Positions 1 to 6,923 of a stretch of DNA of 6,963 bases are shown here, piece by piece. This DNA comes from an uncultured Oscillospiraceae bacterium (GTDB lineage Bacteria; Bacillota; Clostridia; Oscillospirales; Oscillospiraceae), in NCBI GenBank assembly GCA_934565615.1, contig CAKTIH010000115.1, forward strand, positions 1 to 6,963, given 5' to 3'. A program made the translations under genes and the position numbers. The notes beneath the pieces are model-generated. The model saw only the letters and a program-made list of their open reading frames with translations, was not told where the DNA came from and did not search any database. Each line of letters opens with the position of its first letter. Position 1 is the stretch's first letter.

Positions 1-173
1 TACCCTGCTTGTCCGTCGCTCGAAAAACCTTGATTTTCCAGTGTTTTCAAAAGTATCGTTATCTAACGTCAGCTTTATATGCACCGTATTGAAAAATCTT
101 CCTGTTTGTAATAAAATAATCACATCATTTACTGACGGATATATCATTCAAAAATCTGACAGGGGACACGACG
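1..173 (+). other. Non-coding leader upstream of the repeat lipoprotein gene
   Basis: This AT-rich stretch holds no supportable gene. A short frame opening at position 41 overlaps the lipoprotein gene out of frame and has no ribosome binding site. The region contains the promoter at 89-117 and, at 161-165, an AGGGG ribosome binding site 8 bases before the ATG at 174. The first 80 bases may be the tail of an upstream intergenic region. I see no clear terminator in them. Confidence 0.6.
83..117 (+). promoter_or_regulatory. Sigma-A-like promoter of the Sel1-repeat lipoprotein gene
   Basis: A -35 box TTGAAA lies at 89-94 and a -10 box TAAAAT at 112-117, separated by exactly 17 bases. The predicted transcript start is near 124, giving a leader of about 50 bases before the ATG at 174. 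The block from 83 onward matches the promoter at 3619-3653 at 27 of 35 positions, including ACCGTATTGAAA across the -35 box and TTTGTAATA running into the -10 box. The boxes and spacing are seen directly; promoter activity is inferred. Confidence 0.7.
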
Positions 174-3100
174 ATGAAACGAAACTCTCACGTCTGCAAG
201 CTCACGGCGCTTGTGCTGGTCTGCGCGCTGACCTTCTCTCTCGGCGGCTGCGGCGCATCGCCGGAGGAGGACTACGGTAAGGCCTGCACCCTCTACTATG
301 ACGAGGGCAACTATGACGCGGCCTACCACCTGCTGAAAAAATACGAGAATTCCGACAATGCCGATATCCTCACTCTGCTTGGCGACTGCTACCGCTACGG
401 CAGCGGCACCGAGCAGGACTCCGCAAGGGCAGCCGAGCTATACAGAAAAGCTGCCGACGCTGGCAACATGTGGGCGATGCTGAACCTCGGCTGGTGCACC
501 TATGACGGCGAGGGCACAGACTCCGACCCGGAAGCCGCGCTCTCATATTTTGAGCAGGCTCAGGCCATGGGCTGCGAGGATGTCTATACCGGCCTTGCGG
601 TGTGCTGCGAGGCGCTGGGCGACTATGAAAAGGCCGTCGAGTATTATAACACCGGCATTGAGATGGATAACGACCGCACGCCCGACGCGCTTTGCGGCCT
701 TGCAAACCTATATGACAACGGTCTCGGCGTTGAGCAGGACACGGCAAAGGCCGTCTCGCTCTATGAGACCGCCGCCGAAAAGGGCAGCGCTTGGGGCATG
801 GTCGCCCTCGGCTGGCACTACCGTATCCTCGGCGGCAGCAATAACCTCAAAAAGGCTGCGGCTTGGTTCAAGCAGGCCGCCGATATCGATAATGCCGACG
901 GCTATTACGGCTACGGCCTGTGCTCTCTCGATCTCAAGAACTATGACGCGGCGCTCGAATACCTCACCATGGCCGTCGACGCGGGCGTCGGAGACGCCGT
1001 AATGGATCTTGCCTCCATGTACGAAAACGGCTTTGGCGTCGAGCGCGACGCGGAGAAGGCGCAGCAGCTCTATGCTGAGGCTGCGCAGTCCGGAAACGGC
1101 GGCTCCATCCTCAGTCTCGGCTGGCAGCGCTACAGCGAGGGCGACTATGACGGCGCTATAGAGCTGTTCCTGCAAGCGGAGGCGCTCGGCATTGACGATG
1201 CCTGCTTTGCCCTCGGCCTTGCTTACGGCGACGTTGAGGATTATGAAAATTCCTTTTCGTACCTGAGCCGCGCCGCGGCGCTTGGCGGCAATGACGCCGT
1301 TGAAGCCAAGGTCGCCCTCGCCGCCCTGTATGATAACGGTCAGGGCGTTGCGCAGGATAGGGATAAGGCGCAGCAGCTCTATACCGAAGCCGCGCAGTCC
1401 GGGGACGGCGGCGCACTTCTGAGCCTTGGCTGGAGATACTTTGAAAACGGCAATATGCGCCGCGCCGTCGACTGCTTCAGGACCTCTGTCGAGCGCGGCA
1501 TAAGCGACGCTTACTTCGGTCTCGGCATGAGTCTCAAGAGCCTTGGCAGCTACGCTGAAGCCGCGGAGAACCTTGAAAAGACCGCGGAGCTCGGCACTGC
1601 CGACTCTGTCGGCGCGCAGCTTGAGCTCGCCGAGCTCTACGCAAACGGCTACGGCGTCGCGCAGGATTACGGCAAAGCCCTCGAGCTTTACACAAAGGCC
1701 GCCGAAGCCGGGGACGGCGACGCGATGAACGGCCTTGGCGACCTCTACTATTACGGCCGCGGAACGGACACGGACTATGACAAGTCCTTCCTGTGGTACA
1801 GCCGCTCCGCCGACACCGGCAATATCTACGGCATGTATAACTGCGCGTTCCAGTACGCAAGCGGGCTCGGTACCGCGCAGGACTTTGATAAGGCAAAAGC
1901 CCTGTATCAGAAGTCTCTCGACGGCGGGAACACCGAGGCCGCCCCCGCGCTTCAGGCCACCGAGGAGATGGCCGGATACTCCGCTCTTGCCGCCAAGGGC
2001 GATACCTCGGCAATGCTCAAGCTTGGCCGCTTCCTCCAGTACGGCACCTACATTGCCCAGGACACGGACAAGGCCATGGCGCTTTATCAGTCGGCGCTTG
2101 ACGCGGGCGACGCCGCGGCTATGCGCTTCATCGGCACCGTCTACGGTGACCGGCGCGATTACGCCTCTGCGCTTGAGTGGTACCAAAAGGGCGCGGACGC
2201 CGGGGATCCGGACGCGATGATAGCGCTCGGCTCCGCTTACCGCTTTGGCGACGGCGTTAAAAGGGACGTTTTGAGCGGTATCGAGTGGTACAAAAAGGCG
2301 ACGGAGCTTGGCAGCAAAGACGCGCCTGTACGGCTTGGCCGCATGTACGAATACGGAAACGGCGTCACGCGGGACTATGACGAAGCGCTCAAATGGTACG
2401 AGCAGGCGGCGGCCGCCGAGAGCGCGGAGGGCGCGGAGCTTGCCGGTACGATGTACTATCTCGGCATCTGCGGCACTGTCGATTACGTCAAGGCAGCCGA
2501 GTATTATGAGCAGGCCGCCTCCGGTGATGATACCTACGCCATGAACTACCTCGGCTGGATGTACGCAAACGGCCTCGGCGTCGAGCAGAGCTTTGACAAG
2601 GCTGTCGAGCTCTATGAAAAGGCCGTCGAGCTGCGCGGCAATACCGACGGCAGCCGGCTTGAGATCACAAAGCAATTCCTCGCCGACCAAAAGGCCGCCG
2701 AGGATGGCGACGACGCCGCAGTCATTTCTCTCGCCCTCGCCTACTTTGACGGCAATGCCGTCGCCGAGGATTTCGCCAAGGCAAAGGAGCTTCTTCGCCC
2801 GCTCGCCGAAAATGGCAGCGTCGACGCGATGGTCGCCCTCGGCAGGGTGGAGCACGGCAAATATGTCGGCACCGAGTGTGACTATGGCGCGGCCATGGAA
2901 TGGTTCAAAAAGGCGGTGGAGCTTGGCAGCACCGAGGCCATGTGCGAAATAGCCAGCATGTACAATCTGAACGAGGGCGTAGTCCGTAATTCCGACACTA
3001 TCCTTTATTGGTACAAGCTCGCGGCAGATGCGGGCGACGCCTACGCCGCAGGCAAGGTAGCCGGCTTGTATGAGTCTCCCTACCATGATTATGAAAAAGC

Positions 3101-3593
3101 CCTTGAATGGTATACTAAAGCCTATGAAATGGGCAGCAGCAACGCCGCCTATAGCATTGCTTATCTGTATTATGAAGGCGAAGGCGTAGAGCAGGATTAT
3201 GCAAAGGCGCTTGAATGGTTCCAGAAGGCCGCGGTCACATACGTCTACTCCCGCTTTATGATCGCTGAAATGTACTATAAAGGCATAGGCGTCGAAAAGA
3301 ACTACGGCCTTGCAAAGGAATGGTACGAGCGCGCCATGTACGAGGGCAACGACATTGCCACCGCAAACAGCCTGACCCGCCTCGGGCAGATGTACTATAA
3401 CGGCTTCGGCGTCAGGCAGGATAAGGTCAAGGCGCTGGAGTACTATGAGGAGGCCGCGGGTTACGGTGCCGGAACAGCAATACGCGCCGCTGGCGACATG
3501 TACTATCTCGGCGACGGTGTCGAGAAGGACGCCGCCAAGGCCGCAAGGTACTATGACTTGCCTGTCCACCCCTTCCTGCGCGAGCTCGACTGA
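174..3593 (+). CDS. Large surface lipoprotein made of Sel1-like/TPR-like repeats
   Basis: The 1139-residue protein is probably exported and anchored to the outer face of the cytoplasmic membrane. Its N-terminus has a basic stretch (KRNSHVCK), a hydrophobic core (about residues 10-22) and a lipobox LGGC with the lipidated Cys at 26. The start is supported by AGGGG at 161-165. From about residue 63 to 1130 it is roughly 29 helical repeats. The long 36-residue form carries the Sel1 hallmarks (LG..Y..G.GV.QD..KA..WY.KAA..G). A shorter 32-34 residue TPR-like form replaces the loop with GDY-type turns. Two related linkers starting with GNT (585 and 822) split the array into three blocks. No enzymatic domain, sortase signal or C-terminal membrane segment is visible. 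Sel1 repeats are known as protein-protein interaction scaffolds; the partner here is unknown. Its promoter resembles that of the GH13 operon downstream. Repeat-lipoprotein identity is near certain, but function is not assignable. Confidence 0.93.
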   Translation: MKRNSHVCKLTALVLVCALTFSLGGCGASPEEDYGKACTLYYDEGNYDAAYHLLKKYENSDNADILTLLGDCYRYGSGTEQDSARAAELYRKAADAGNMWAMLNLGWCTYDGEGTDSDPEAALSYFEQAQAMGCEDVYTGLAVCCEALGDYEKAVEYYNTGIEMDNDRTPDALCGLANLYDNGLGVEQDTAKAVSLYETAAEKGSAWGMVALGWHYRILGGSNNLKKAAAWFKQAADIDNADGYYGYGLCSLDLKNYDAALEYLTMAVDAGVGDAVMDLASMYENGFGVERDAEKAQQLYAEAAQSGNGGSILSLGWQRYSEGDYDGAIELFLQAEALGIDDACFALGLAYGDVEDYENSFSYLSRAAALGGNDAVEAKVALAALYDNGQGVAQDRDKAQQLYTEAAQSGDGGALLSLGWRYFENGNMRRAVDCFRTSVERGISDAYFGLGMSLKSLGSYAEAAENLEKTAELGTADSVGAQLELAELYANGYGVAQDYGKALELYTKAAEAGDGDAMNGLGDLYYYGRGTDTDYDKSFLWYSRSADTGNIYGMYNCAFQYASGLGTAQDFDKAKALYQKSLDGGNTEAAPALQATEEMAGYSALAAKGDTSAMLKLGRFLQYGTYIAQDTDKAMALYQSALDAGDAAAMRFIGTVYGDRRDYASALEWYQKGADAGDPDAMIALGSAYRFGDGVKRDVLSGIEWYKKATELGSKDAPVRLGRMYEYGNGVTRDYDEALKWYEQAAAAESAEGAELAGTMYYLGICGTVDYVKAAEYYEQAASGDDTYAMNYLGWMYANGLGVEQSFDKAVELYEKAVELRGNTDGSRLEITKQFLADQKAAEDGDDAAVISLALAYFDGNAVAEDFAKAKELLRPLAENGSVDAMVALGRVEHGKYVGTECDYGAAMEWFKKAVELGSTEAMCEIASMYNLNEGVVRNSDTILYWYKLAADAGDAYAAGKVAGLYESPYHDYEKALEWYTKAYEMGSSNAAYSIAYLYYEGEGVEQDYAKALEWFQKAAVTYVYSRFMIAEMYYKGIGVEKNYGLAKEWYERAMYEGNDIATANSLTRLGQMYYNGFGVRQDKVKALEYYEEAAGYGAGTAIRAAGDMYYLGDGVEKDAAKAARYYDLPVHPFLRELD
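699..1712 (+). repeat. Tandem 309-bp (103-residue) three-unit modules inside the lipoprotein gene
   Basis: Equivalent positions recur exactly every 103 residues. LANLYDNG (176), LASMYENG (279), LAALYDNG (382) and LAELYANG (485) begin successive modules, and the LGW of the second unit falls at 212-214, 315-317 and 418-420. Each module is one long Sel1-type unit followed by two shorter TPR-like units. Full copies are at 699-1007, 1008-1316 and 1317-1625, with the first unit of a fourth at 1626-1712. DNA identity is highest around GCAGCAGCTCTAT (1061 and 1370, 309 bases apart). A more diverged copy precedes the array at a 107-residue offset (residues 69-175). After residue 513 the period reverts to 36. 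Confidence 0.8.
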
Positions 3594-3710
3594 CGTTTTG
3601 TCATCACGATTTTTTCCTACCGTATTGAAATATTTCTCGTTTTGTAATACCATTGACCGGCGGGTAAGTACATATATCCGCTAAGCAACGCCATAGAAGG
3701 AGGCAGGATC
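3594..3710 (+). other. Gap between the lipoprotein gene and the GH13-folD operon
   Basis: This 117-base AT-rich gap contains the second promoter and the GH13 ribosome binding site AAGGAGG (3697-3703, 7 bases before the ATG). A run of six T at 3610-3615 follows a stem of only 4 bp (TGAC 3591-3594 with GTCA 3600-3603), separated from the T-run by 6 bases. That is too weak to call a terminator, so some read-through from the lipoprotein gene into the GH13-folD operon is possible. Confidence 0.6.
3619..3653 (+). promoter_or_regulatory. Promoter of the GH13-folD operon, twin of the lipoprotein promoter
   Basis: A -35 box TTGAAA at 3625-3630 and a -10 box TACCAT at 3648-3653 are separated by 17 bases. 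The -10 box is poorer than that of the upstream twin, which may mean a weaker or activator-dependent promoter. The shared block begins ACCGTATTGAAA and has TTTGTAATA at its downstream end. The distance from -10 to start codon is 63 bases, against 62 for the lipoprotein gene. A 5-bp dyad (GTATT 3622-3626 with AATAC 3646-3650) brackets the spacer here but is imperfect in the twin. Activity is inferred. Confidence 0.6.
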
Positions 3711-5003
3711 ATGGCCGTCAATACCGACCGCAAGCTCCAGAATCAGGTGATCTATTCCGTATACGTCAGAAACCACACCCCGGAGGGCACGTTCCGCGCC
3801 GTGATACCCGACCTTGACCGTATCAAGTCCCTCGGCACGGACATTATATGGTTCATGCCGATCCACCCCATCGGCCTCAAGGGCAGGAAGGGCAGCCTCG
3901 GCTGCCCCTACGCCAACCGCGATTACCGCGATGTGAACCCCGAATACGGCAGCATGGCGGACTTCATGGAGCTTGTCTCCGCGATCCACGCGCGCGGCAT
4001 GAAGTGCATGATAGACGTCGTCTATAACCACACCTCGCCCGACTCCGTTTTGTATTCCGAGCACCCGGAGTTCTTCTACCACGGCCCTGACGGCAAGCCC
4101 GGCAATAAGATCGGCGACTGGTCTGACGTCATCGACCTTGACTATAATAACCGCGCGCTGTGGGATTATCAGATAGCCTCGCTCAAAATGTGGGCAAGCC
4201 TTGTCGACGGCTTCCGCTGCGATGTCGCATCCTTCGTGCCGGTTGAGTTCTGGCGGAAGGCGCGCGAGGAGGTCAGCCGCGTGAACCCCGACTGCGTGTG
4301 GCTCGCCGAGACGGTACACCAGAGCTACGGCTGCCGCGCCCGCAGATTGGGCATATACTCCGCGCTCGATTATGATGAGTACTCCGCTTTCGATATCGAG
4401 TACGACTATGACACGCGCGAGTGCTTCGACAAGTACCTGCGCGGCGAGATCGCCCTCACGCACTATCTCGATATGCTGAACTTTCAGGAGGCCATCTACC
4501 CCGCGAACTACAACAAGCTGCGCTGCCTTGAGAACCACGACCAGCCGCGTATCCGCTCCTTCGTCCCGCGCGAGTGCGACCTTATCAATTACACTGCTTT
4601 CCTCTATTTCCTCAAGGGCACGACGCTTATCTACGCCGGGCAGGAGTTTGAGAACATCCACCTGCCGAGCCTGTTTGAAAAGGACACCGTCAGCCGCGGT
4701 ACAGGCCGCGACCTTAGTAAGCTCATGCGCCGGCTGTACGAAATAAAGCGCGATCACTTCGGCTGCGAAGATTACTTCCTTGCCGCCGGGGACGATAAAA
4801 ACGACATCGCCGTGCTCGAGCGCGGCAGCGGCGATAAGCGCTTCATCGGCGTGTTCAGCCTCCGCTCTTTGAGCGCCGAGGTGAGCGTCGATCTCCCGGA
4901 CGGCTCCTATCCCGAGCTTATCTCCGGCGCCGCCGTCGAGGTCAATGGCGGTAAGCTCCAATGCGCAGGGCATCCCATGATCCTGGAGGCGCGGCAATGC
5001 TGA
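3711..5003 (+). CDS. Cytoplasmic GH13 (alpha-amylase family) glycoside hydrolase
   Basis: The 430-residue protein has a (beta/alpha)8 glycosidase core acting on alpha-glucosidic bonds, probably in maltodextrin or glycogen-type glucans. The four GH13 conserved regions are all present: region I DVVYNHTS (102-109), region II GFRCDVAS (167-174, nucleophile Asp171), region III WLAETV (197-202, acid/base Glu200) and region IV ENHD (274-277, transition-state stabiliser Asp277). IDLDYNN (141-147) sits where family members carry the domain B region V motif. A short beta-rich C-terminal domain follows from about residue 355. There is no signal peptide or membrane segment, so it should act inside the cell on imported or stored oligosaccharides. 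It is compact for the family, with no starch-binding module. AAGGAGG 7 bases before the ATG fixes the start. Its last 7 bases overlap folD. GH13 membership is secure; exact specificity (amylase, glucosidase, phosphorylase or transferase) cannot be decided by eye. Confidence 0.92.
   Translation: MAVNTDRKLQNQVIYSVYVRNHTPEGTFRAVIPDLDRIKSLGTDIIWFMPIHPIGLKGRKGSLGCPYANRDYRDVNPEYGSMADFMELVSAIHARGMKCMIDVVYNHTSPDSVLYSEHPEFFYHGPDGKPGNKIGDWSDVIDLDYNNRALWDYQIASLKMWASLVDGFRCDVASFVPVEFWRKAREEVSRVNPDCVWLAETVHQSYGCRARRLGIYSALDYDEYSAFDIEYDYDTRECFDKYLRGEIALTHYLDMLNFQEAIYPANYNKLRCLENHDQPRIRSFVPRECDLINYTAFLYFLKGTTLIYAGQEFENIHLPSLFEKDTVSRGTGRDLSKLMRRLYEIKRDHFGCEDYFLAAGDDKNDIAVLERGSGDKRFIGVFSLRSLSAEVSVDLPDGSYPELISGAAVEVNGGKLQCAGHPMILEARQC
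4985..4989 (+). promoter_or_regulatory. Ribosome binding site that fixes the folD start
   Basis: GGAGG lies 7 bases before the ATG at 4997, inside the end of the GH13 gene. An in-frame ATG 12 codons upstream (4961) has no comparable site and would add a tail (MRRASHDPGGAA) that is not FolD-like. The family normally begins close to an LIDGK-type motif, so 4997 is preferred. Confidence 0.8.
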
Positions 5004-5839
5004 TAGACGGCAAGGCACTTGCGCAGAGAGTGCGCGAGGAGACGGCGCGCGAAGCTGCAGCGCTCCCGCGCAAAGCCGGGCTTGCGGTCGTGCTCGTCGG
5101 GGACGATCCCGCCTCACGCATCTATGTCTCCGGTAAGGAGCGCGACTGTGAGCAGTGCGGCTTCATGAGCCGCGAATATAAGTTTGATGATACCGTCACG
5201 CAGGAAACACTGCTTGAGCTTATCTCCGCGCTCAACCGCGATGCGGAGATAGACGGCATCCTCGTGCAGCTTCCGCTCCCGGAGCATATCGACGAGGACG
5301 CGATCATCGAGGCGATCTCCCCTGAGAAGGACGTTGACGCGTTCCACCCGGTGAACGTCGGGCGGCTCTCCGCGGGTAAGCCCGTGCTGCTGCCCTGTAC
5401 CCCGGCGGGGATAATGGAGATGCTGCGCGCATATGAGATACCGGTCGAGGGTAAGGTCTGCACGGTGGTCGGGCGCAGCAACATCGTCGGAAAGCCTATG
5501 GCCATGATGCTCCTGCGCGCGAACGGCACGGTGATCTCCTGCCACAGCCGCACGCCGAAGCTTGCGGAGTTCACGCGGCAGGCGGATATCCTCGTCGTCG
5601 CGGCGGGGCACAGGGGACTCATCACCGGGGACATGATAAAGCCCGGCGCGGCGGTCATAGACGTGGCGATGAACCGCGATGCGGAGACCGGCAAGTTCAC
5701 CGGGGACGTCGTGTTTGACGAGGCAGTCAATCGCGCGGCGTATATCACCCCCGTGCCCGGCGGCGTCGGTCCGATGACGCGCGCGATGCTGATGCGCAAC
5801 ATCCTCGCCGCGGCAAAGCAGCATATATACGGAAAATAA
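4997..5839 (+). CDS. folD: FolD: methylenetetrahydrofolate dehydrogenase / methenyltetrahydrofolate cyclohydrolase
   Basis: This bifunctional cytoplasmic enzyme of one-carbon metabolism interconverts 5,10-methylene-, 5,10-methenyl- and 10-formyl-tetrahydrofolate with NADP(H), supplying formyl groups for purines and initiator tRNA. The 280 residues are normal full length. Visible motifs are the active-site YVSGK (Tyr43, Lys47), the first family signature around DGILVQLPLP (86-95, with Gln91), KDVDAFHP (111-118, with Asp114; the usual glycine after this Asp is Ala), the Rossmann-domain VVGRSNIVGKP (157-167), CHSRT (182-186) and the second signature PGGVGPMT (254-261). The start overlaps the GH13 stop by 7 bases with its own GGAGG, so translation is probably coupled. 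A strong terminator follows 10 bases after the stop. Pairing with a GH13 gene is unusual and may reflect shared transcription more than a shared pathway. Confidence 0.96.
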   Translation: MLIDGKALAQRVREETAREAAALPRKAGLAVVLVGDDPASRIYVSGKERDCEQCGFMSREYKFDDTVTQETLLELISALNRDAEIDGILVQLPLPEHIDEDAIIEAISPEKDVDAFHPVNVGRLSAGKPVLLPCTPAGIMEMLRAYEIPVEGKVCTVVGRSNIVGKPMAMMLLRANGTVISCHSRTPKLAEFTRQADILVVAAGHRGLITGDMIKPGAAVIDVAMNRDAETGKFTGDVVFDEAVNRAAYITPVPGGVGPMTRAMLMRNILAAAKQHIYGK

Positions 5840-5849
5840 GAATTAAAAC

Positions 5850-5892
5850 AAATCGCTCAGTAAGTTTTGCACAACTTTCTGAGCGATTTTTT
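5850..5892 (+). terminator. Bidirectional intrinsic terminator between convergent folD and the LysR-type gene
   Basis: An 11-bp perfect stem (AAATCGCTCAG 5850-5860 with CTGAGCGATTT 5879-5889) continues past one T-T mismatch into 5 more pairs (AAGTT 5862-5866 with AACTT 5873-5877) around a 6-base loop. Six T (5887-5892) follow on the + strand. On the - strand the stem is followed by a T-rich run (complement of 5841-5849), so it can also end the convergent regulator transcript. Confidence 0.93.
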
Positions 5893-5949
5893 GTTTATAT
5901 ATTCATGCGGAAAATCTATTGAAGTATCGCTTTTAGCTATCGCTATCTA

Positions 5950-6834
5950 TCATTTGTCCTCACTCTGCGCCAGGACAAAGCGCTTGAAGTCCGCCGCTGC
6001 CGGAGAGAGCGTCACCGCCGGGTCGGTCACAAGGTAGAACATCCGGTTCGGCACCGGGCGCGATATCTGCAATATCTTCACGTTAAGCCGCAGCAGCATT
6101 TCCATATACGGGACCACCGACACGCCGAAGCCCTGCGCGACGAGCCCCGCGATGACCTGATCCTCTTGTATCTCGTATGCGACCTTGGGGGTAGCGCCTA
6201 TCTGCGCGAACATATCGTTCACAACATGGCGCAGCCCCGAGCCGTGCGCGTACTGGATGAACGGATCGTCCAGCACCTCGGAAAGCTCCGCTGTGTGCCG
6301 CGCAGCAAGCCGGTGCTCCGGCGGCACAATGAGCACAAGATCCTGCTTCTTAATGGGGATGGACTCGAATTTATACTCCTCCGGGGCCTTGGAACTGAAC
6401 ACAATGTCCAACTCGTGCCTTTGCAGCTTGTGCATAATGTCCGAAGTCACACCCGTGAAAAAGGTGAAGTCCACATTCCTGTCCGCATTCTGCCGCTTAA
6501 AGCTTGCCGCGAGCGCCGGGACATATTCCACCCCCAGCGTGCGCAGCAGGCCGAGGCGCACCACGCCGTTTCCCGCCGCGATACGGTGCAGATAGTCAAC
6601 GCTCCCGTCGAGGATCTCCAGCGACTGGTGCACCTGCTTGAGAAACACCTCTCCGAACTGCGTGAGCTCAACATTGCGCCCGCTCTTTTCAAACAGCGGC
6701 ACGCCCAGCTCCTGCTCAAGCTGCGCTATGGCATGGCTCAGACTCGGCTGCGATATGTACATCTGCTCTGCGGCCTTGGTGTAGTGCCGTGTCTCCGCAA
6801 GGCGGACAAAGTACCTCAGGTGCGATAGATTCAT
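5950..6834 (-). CDS. LysR-type transcriptional regulator
   Basis: This 294-residue protein is of typical length for the family. The N-terminal winged helix-turn-helix (about residues 1-60) begins MNLSHLRYF and includes YTKAAEQMYISQPSLSHAI (18-36) as the DNA-reading helices, then GVPLFEKSGR and ELTQFG. A linker helix (about 60-88) leads into the periplasmic-binding-like effector domain (about 90-290), with the conserved GLVAQGFGVSVVP stretch at 230-242. The overall look is of the GltC/CynR-like branch, but the effector and target are not deducible. The start is supported by AGGAGGTG (complement of 6842-6849), 9 bases from GGAGG to the ATG. It converges on folD, so it is not the classic divergent partner of any gene in this window. 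Family members often autoregulate and control a divergent neighbour, which here would lie to the right of the window. Confidence 0.95.
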   Translation of the reverse strand: MNLSHLRYFVRLAETRHYTKAAEQMYISQPSLSHAIAQLEQELGVPLFEKSGRNVELTQFGEVFLKQVHQSLEILDGSVDYLHRIAAGNGVVRLGLLRTLGVEYVPALAASFKRQNADRNVDFTFFTGVTSDIMHKLQRHELDIVFSSKAPEEYKFESIPIKKQDLVLIVPPEHRLAARHTAELSEVLDDPFIQYAHGSGLRHVVNDMFAQIGATPKVAYEIQEDQVIAGLVAQGFGVSVVPYMEMLLRLNVKILQISRPVPNRMFYLVTDPAVTLSPAAADFKRFVLAQSEDK

Positions 6835-6858
6835 CCTTCTGCACCTCCTCTTCCGATG

Positions 6859-6887
6859 AGTATACCATCAGTTGACAAGGACACACA
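6859..6887 (-). promoter_or_regulatory. Probable promoter of the LysR-type regulator gene
   Basis: On the minus strand an extended -10, TGG followed by TATACT (complement of 6859-6867), lies 24 bases upstream of the ATG. The hexamer 17 bases further upstream reads TGTGTG (complement of 6882-6887), a poor -35. An extended -10 can compensate, which also fits weak or autoregulated expression. No convincing T-N11-A LysR box could be singled out by eye. Confidence 0.45.
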
Positions 6888-6923
6888 CGGTTTTGACGGG
6901 CAGAAAAACGCCCATGCTGCTTC

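Noticed and set aside
708..3653. 981-codon open frame on the minus strand opposite the lipoprotein gene
   Set aside because: It is a shadow of the repetitive, GC-rich codon pattern. It has no recognisable domain or ribosome binding site, and the plus-strand frame has clear lipoprotein and Sel1 features.
4961..4996. Upstream in-frame ATG for folD adding 12 residues
   Set aside because: It has no ribosome binding site and its extension is unlike FolD. The ATG at 4997 has GGAGG at 7 bases and gives the normal family length.
3681..5117. 478-codon open frame on the minus strand opposite the GH13 gene
   Set aside because: The opposite strand encodes a protein with all GH13 catalytic motifs. The antisense translation shows only low-complexity Val/Ala/Arg-rich sequence and runs into folD antisense.
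5920..5950. TATTGAAG followed by AT-rich sequence resembling the twin promoter -35
   Set aside because: It lacks the TTTGTAATA half and a -10 at the right distance, and would drive only antisense of the regulator gene.
6166..6828. 220-codon open frame on the plus strand opposite the LysR-type gene
   Set aside because: It is an antisense shadow with no family motif. The minus strand has a full-length regulator with strong ribosome binding site.
6872..6877. Perfect TTGACA on the plus strand as a rightward -35 box
   Set aside because: The sequence 16-18 bases downstream (around 6894-6901) is GACGGG-like with no resemblance to a -10 box, so a rightward promoter here is unsupported.
6898..6913. 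GGGC/GCCC hairpin upstream of the regulator gene
   Set aside because: It has only 4 pairs with an 8-base loop and no T-run in the right place; it is expected by chance in GC-rich DNA.
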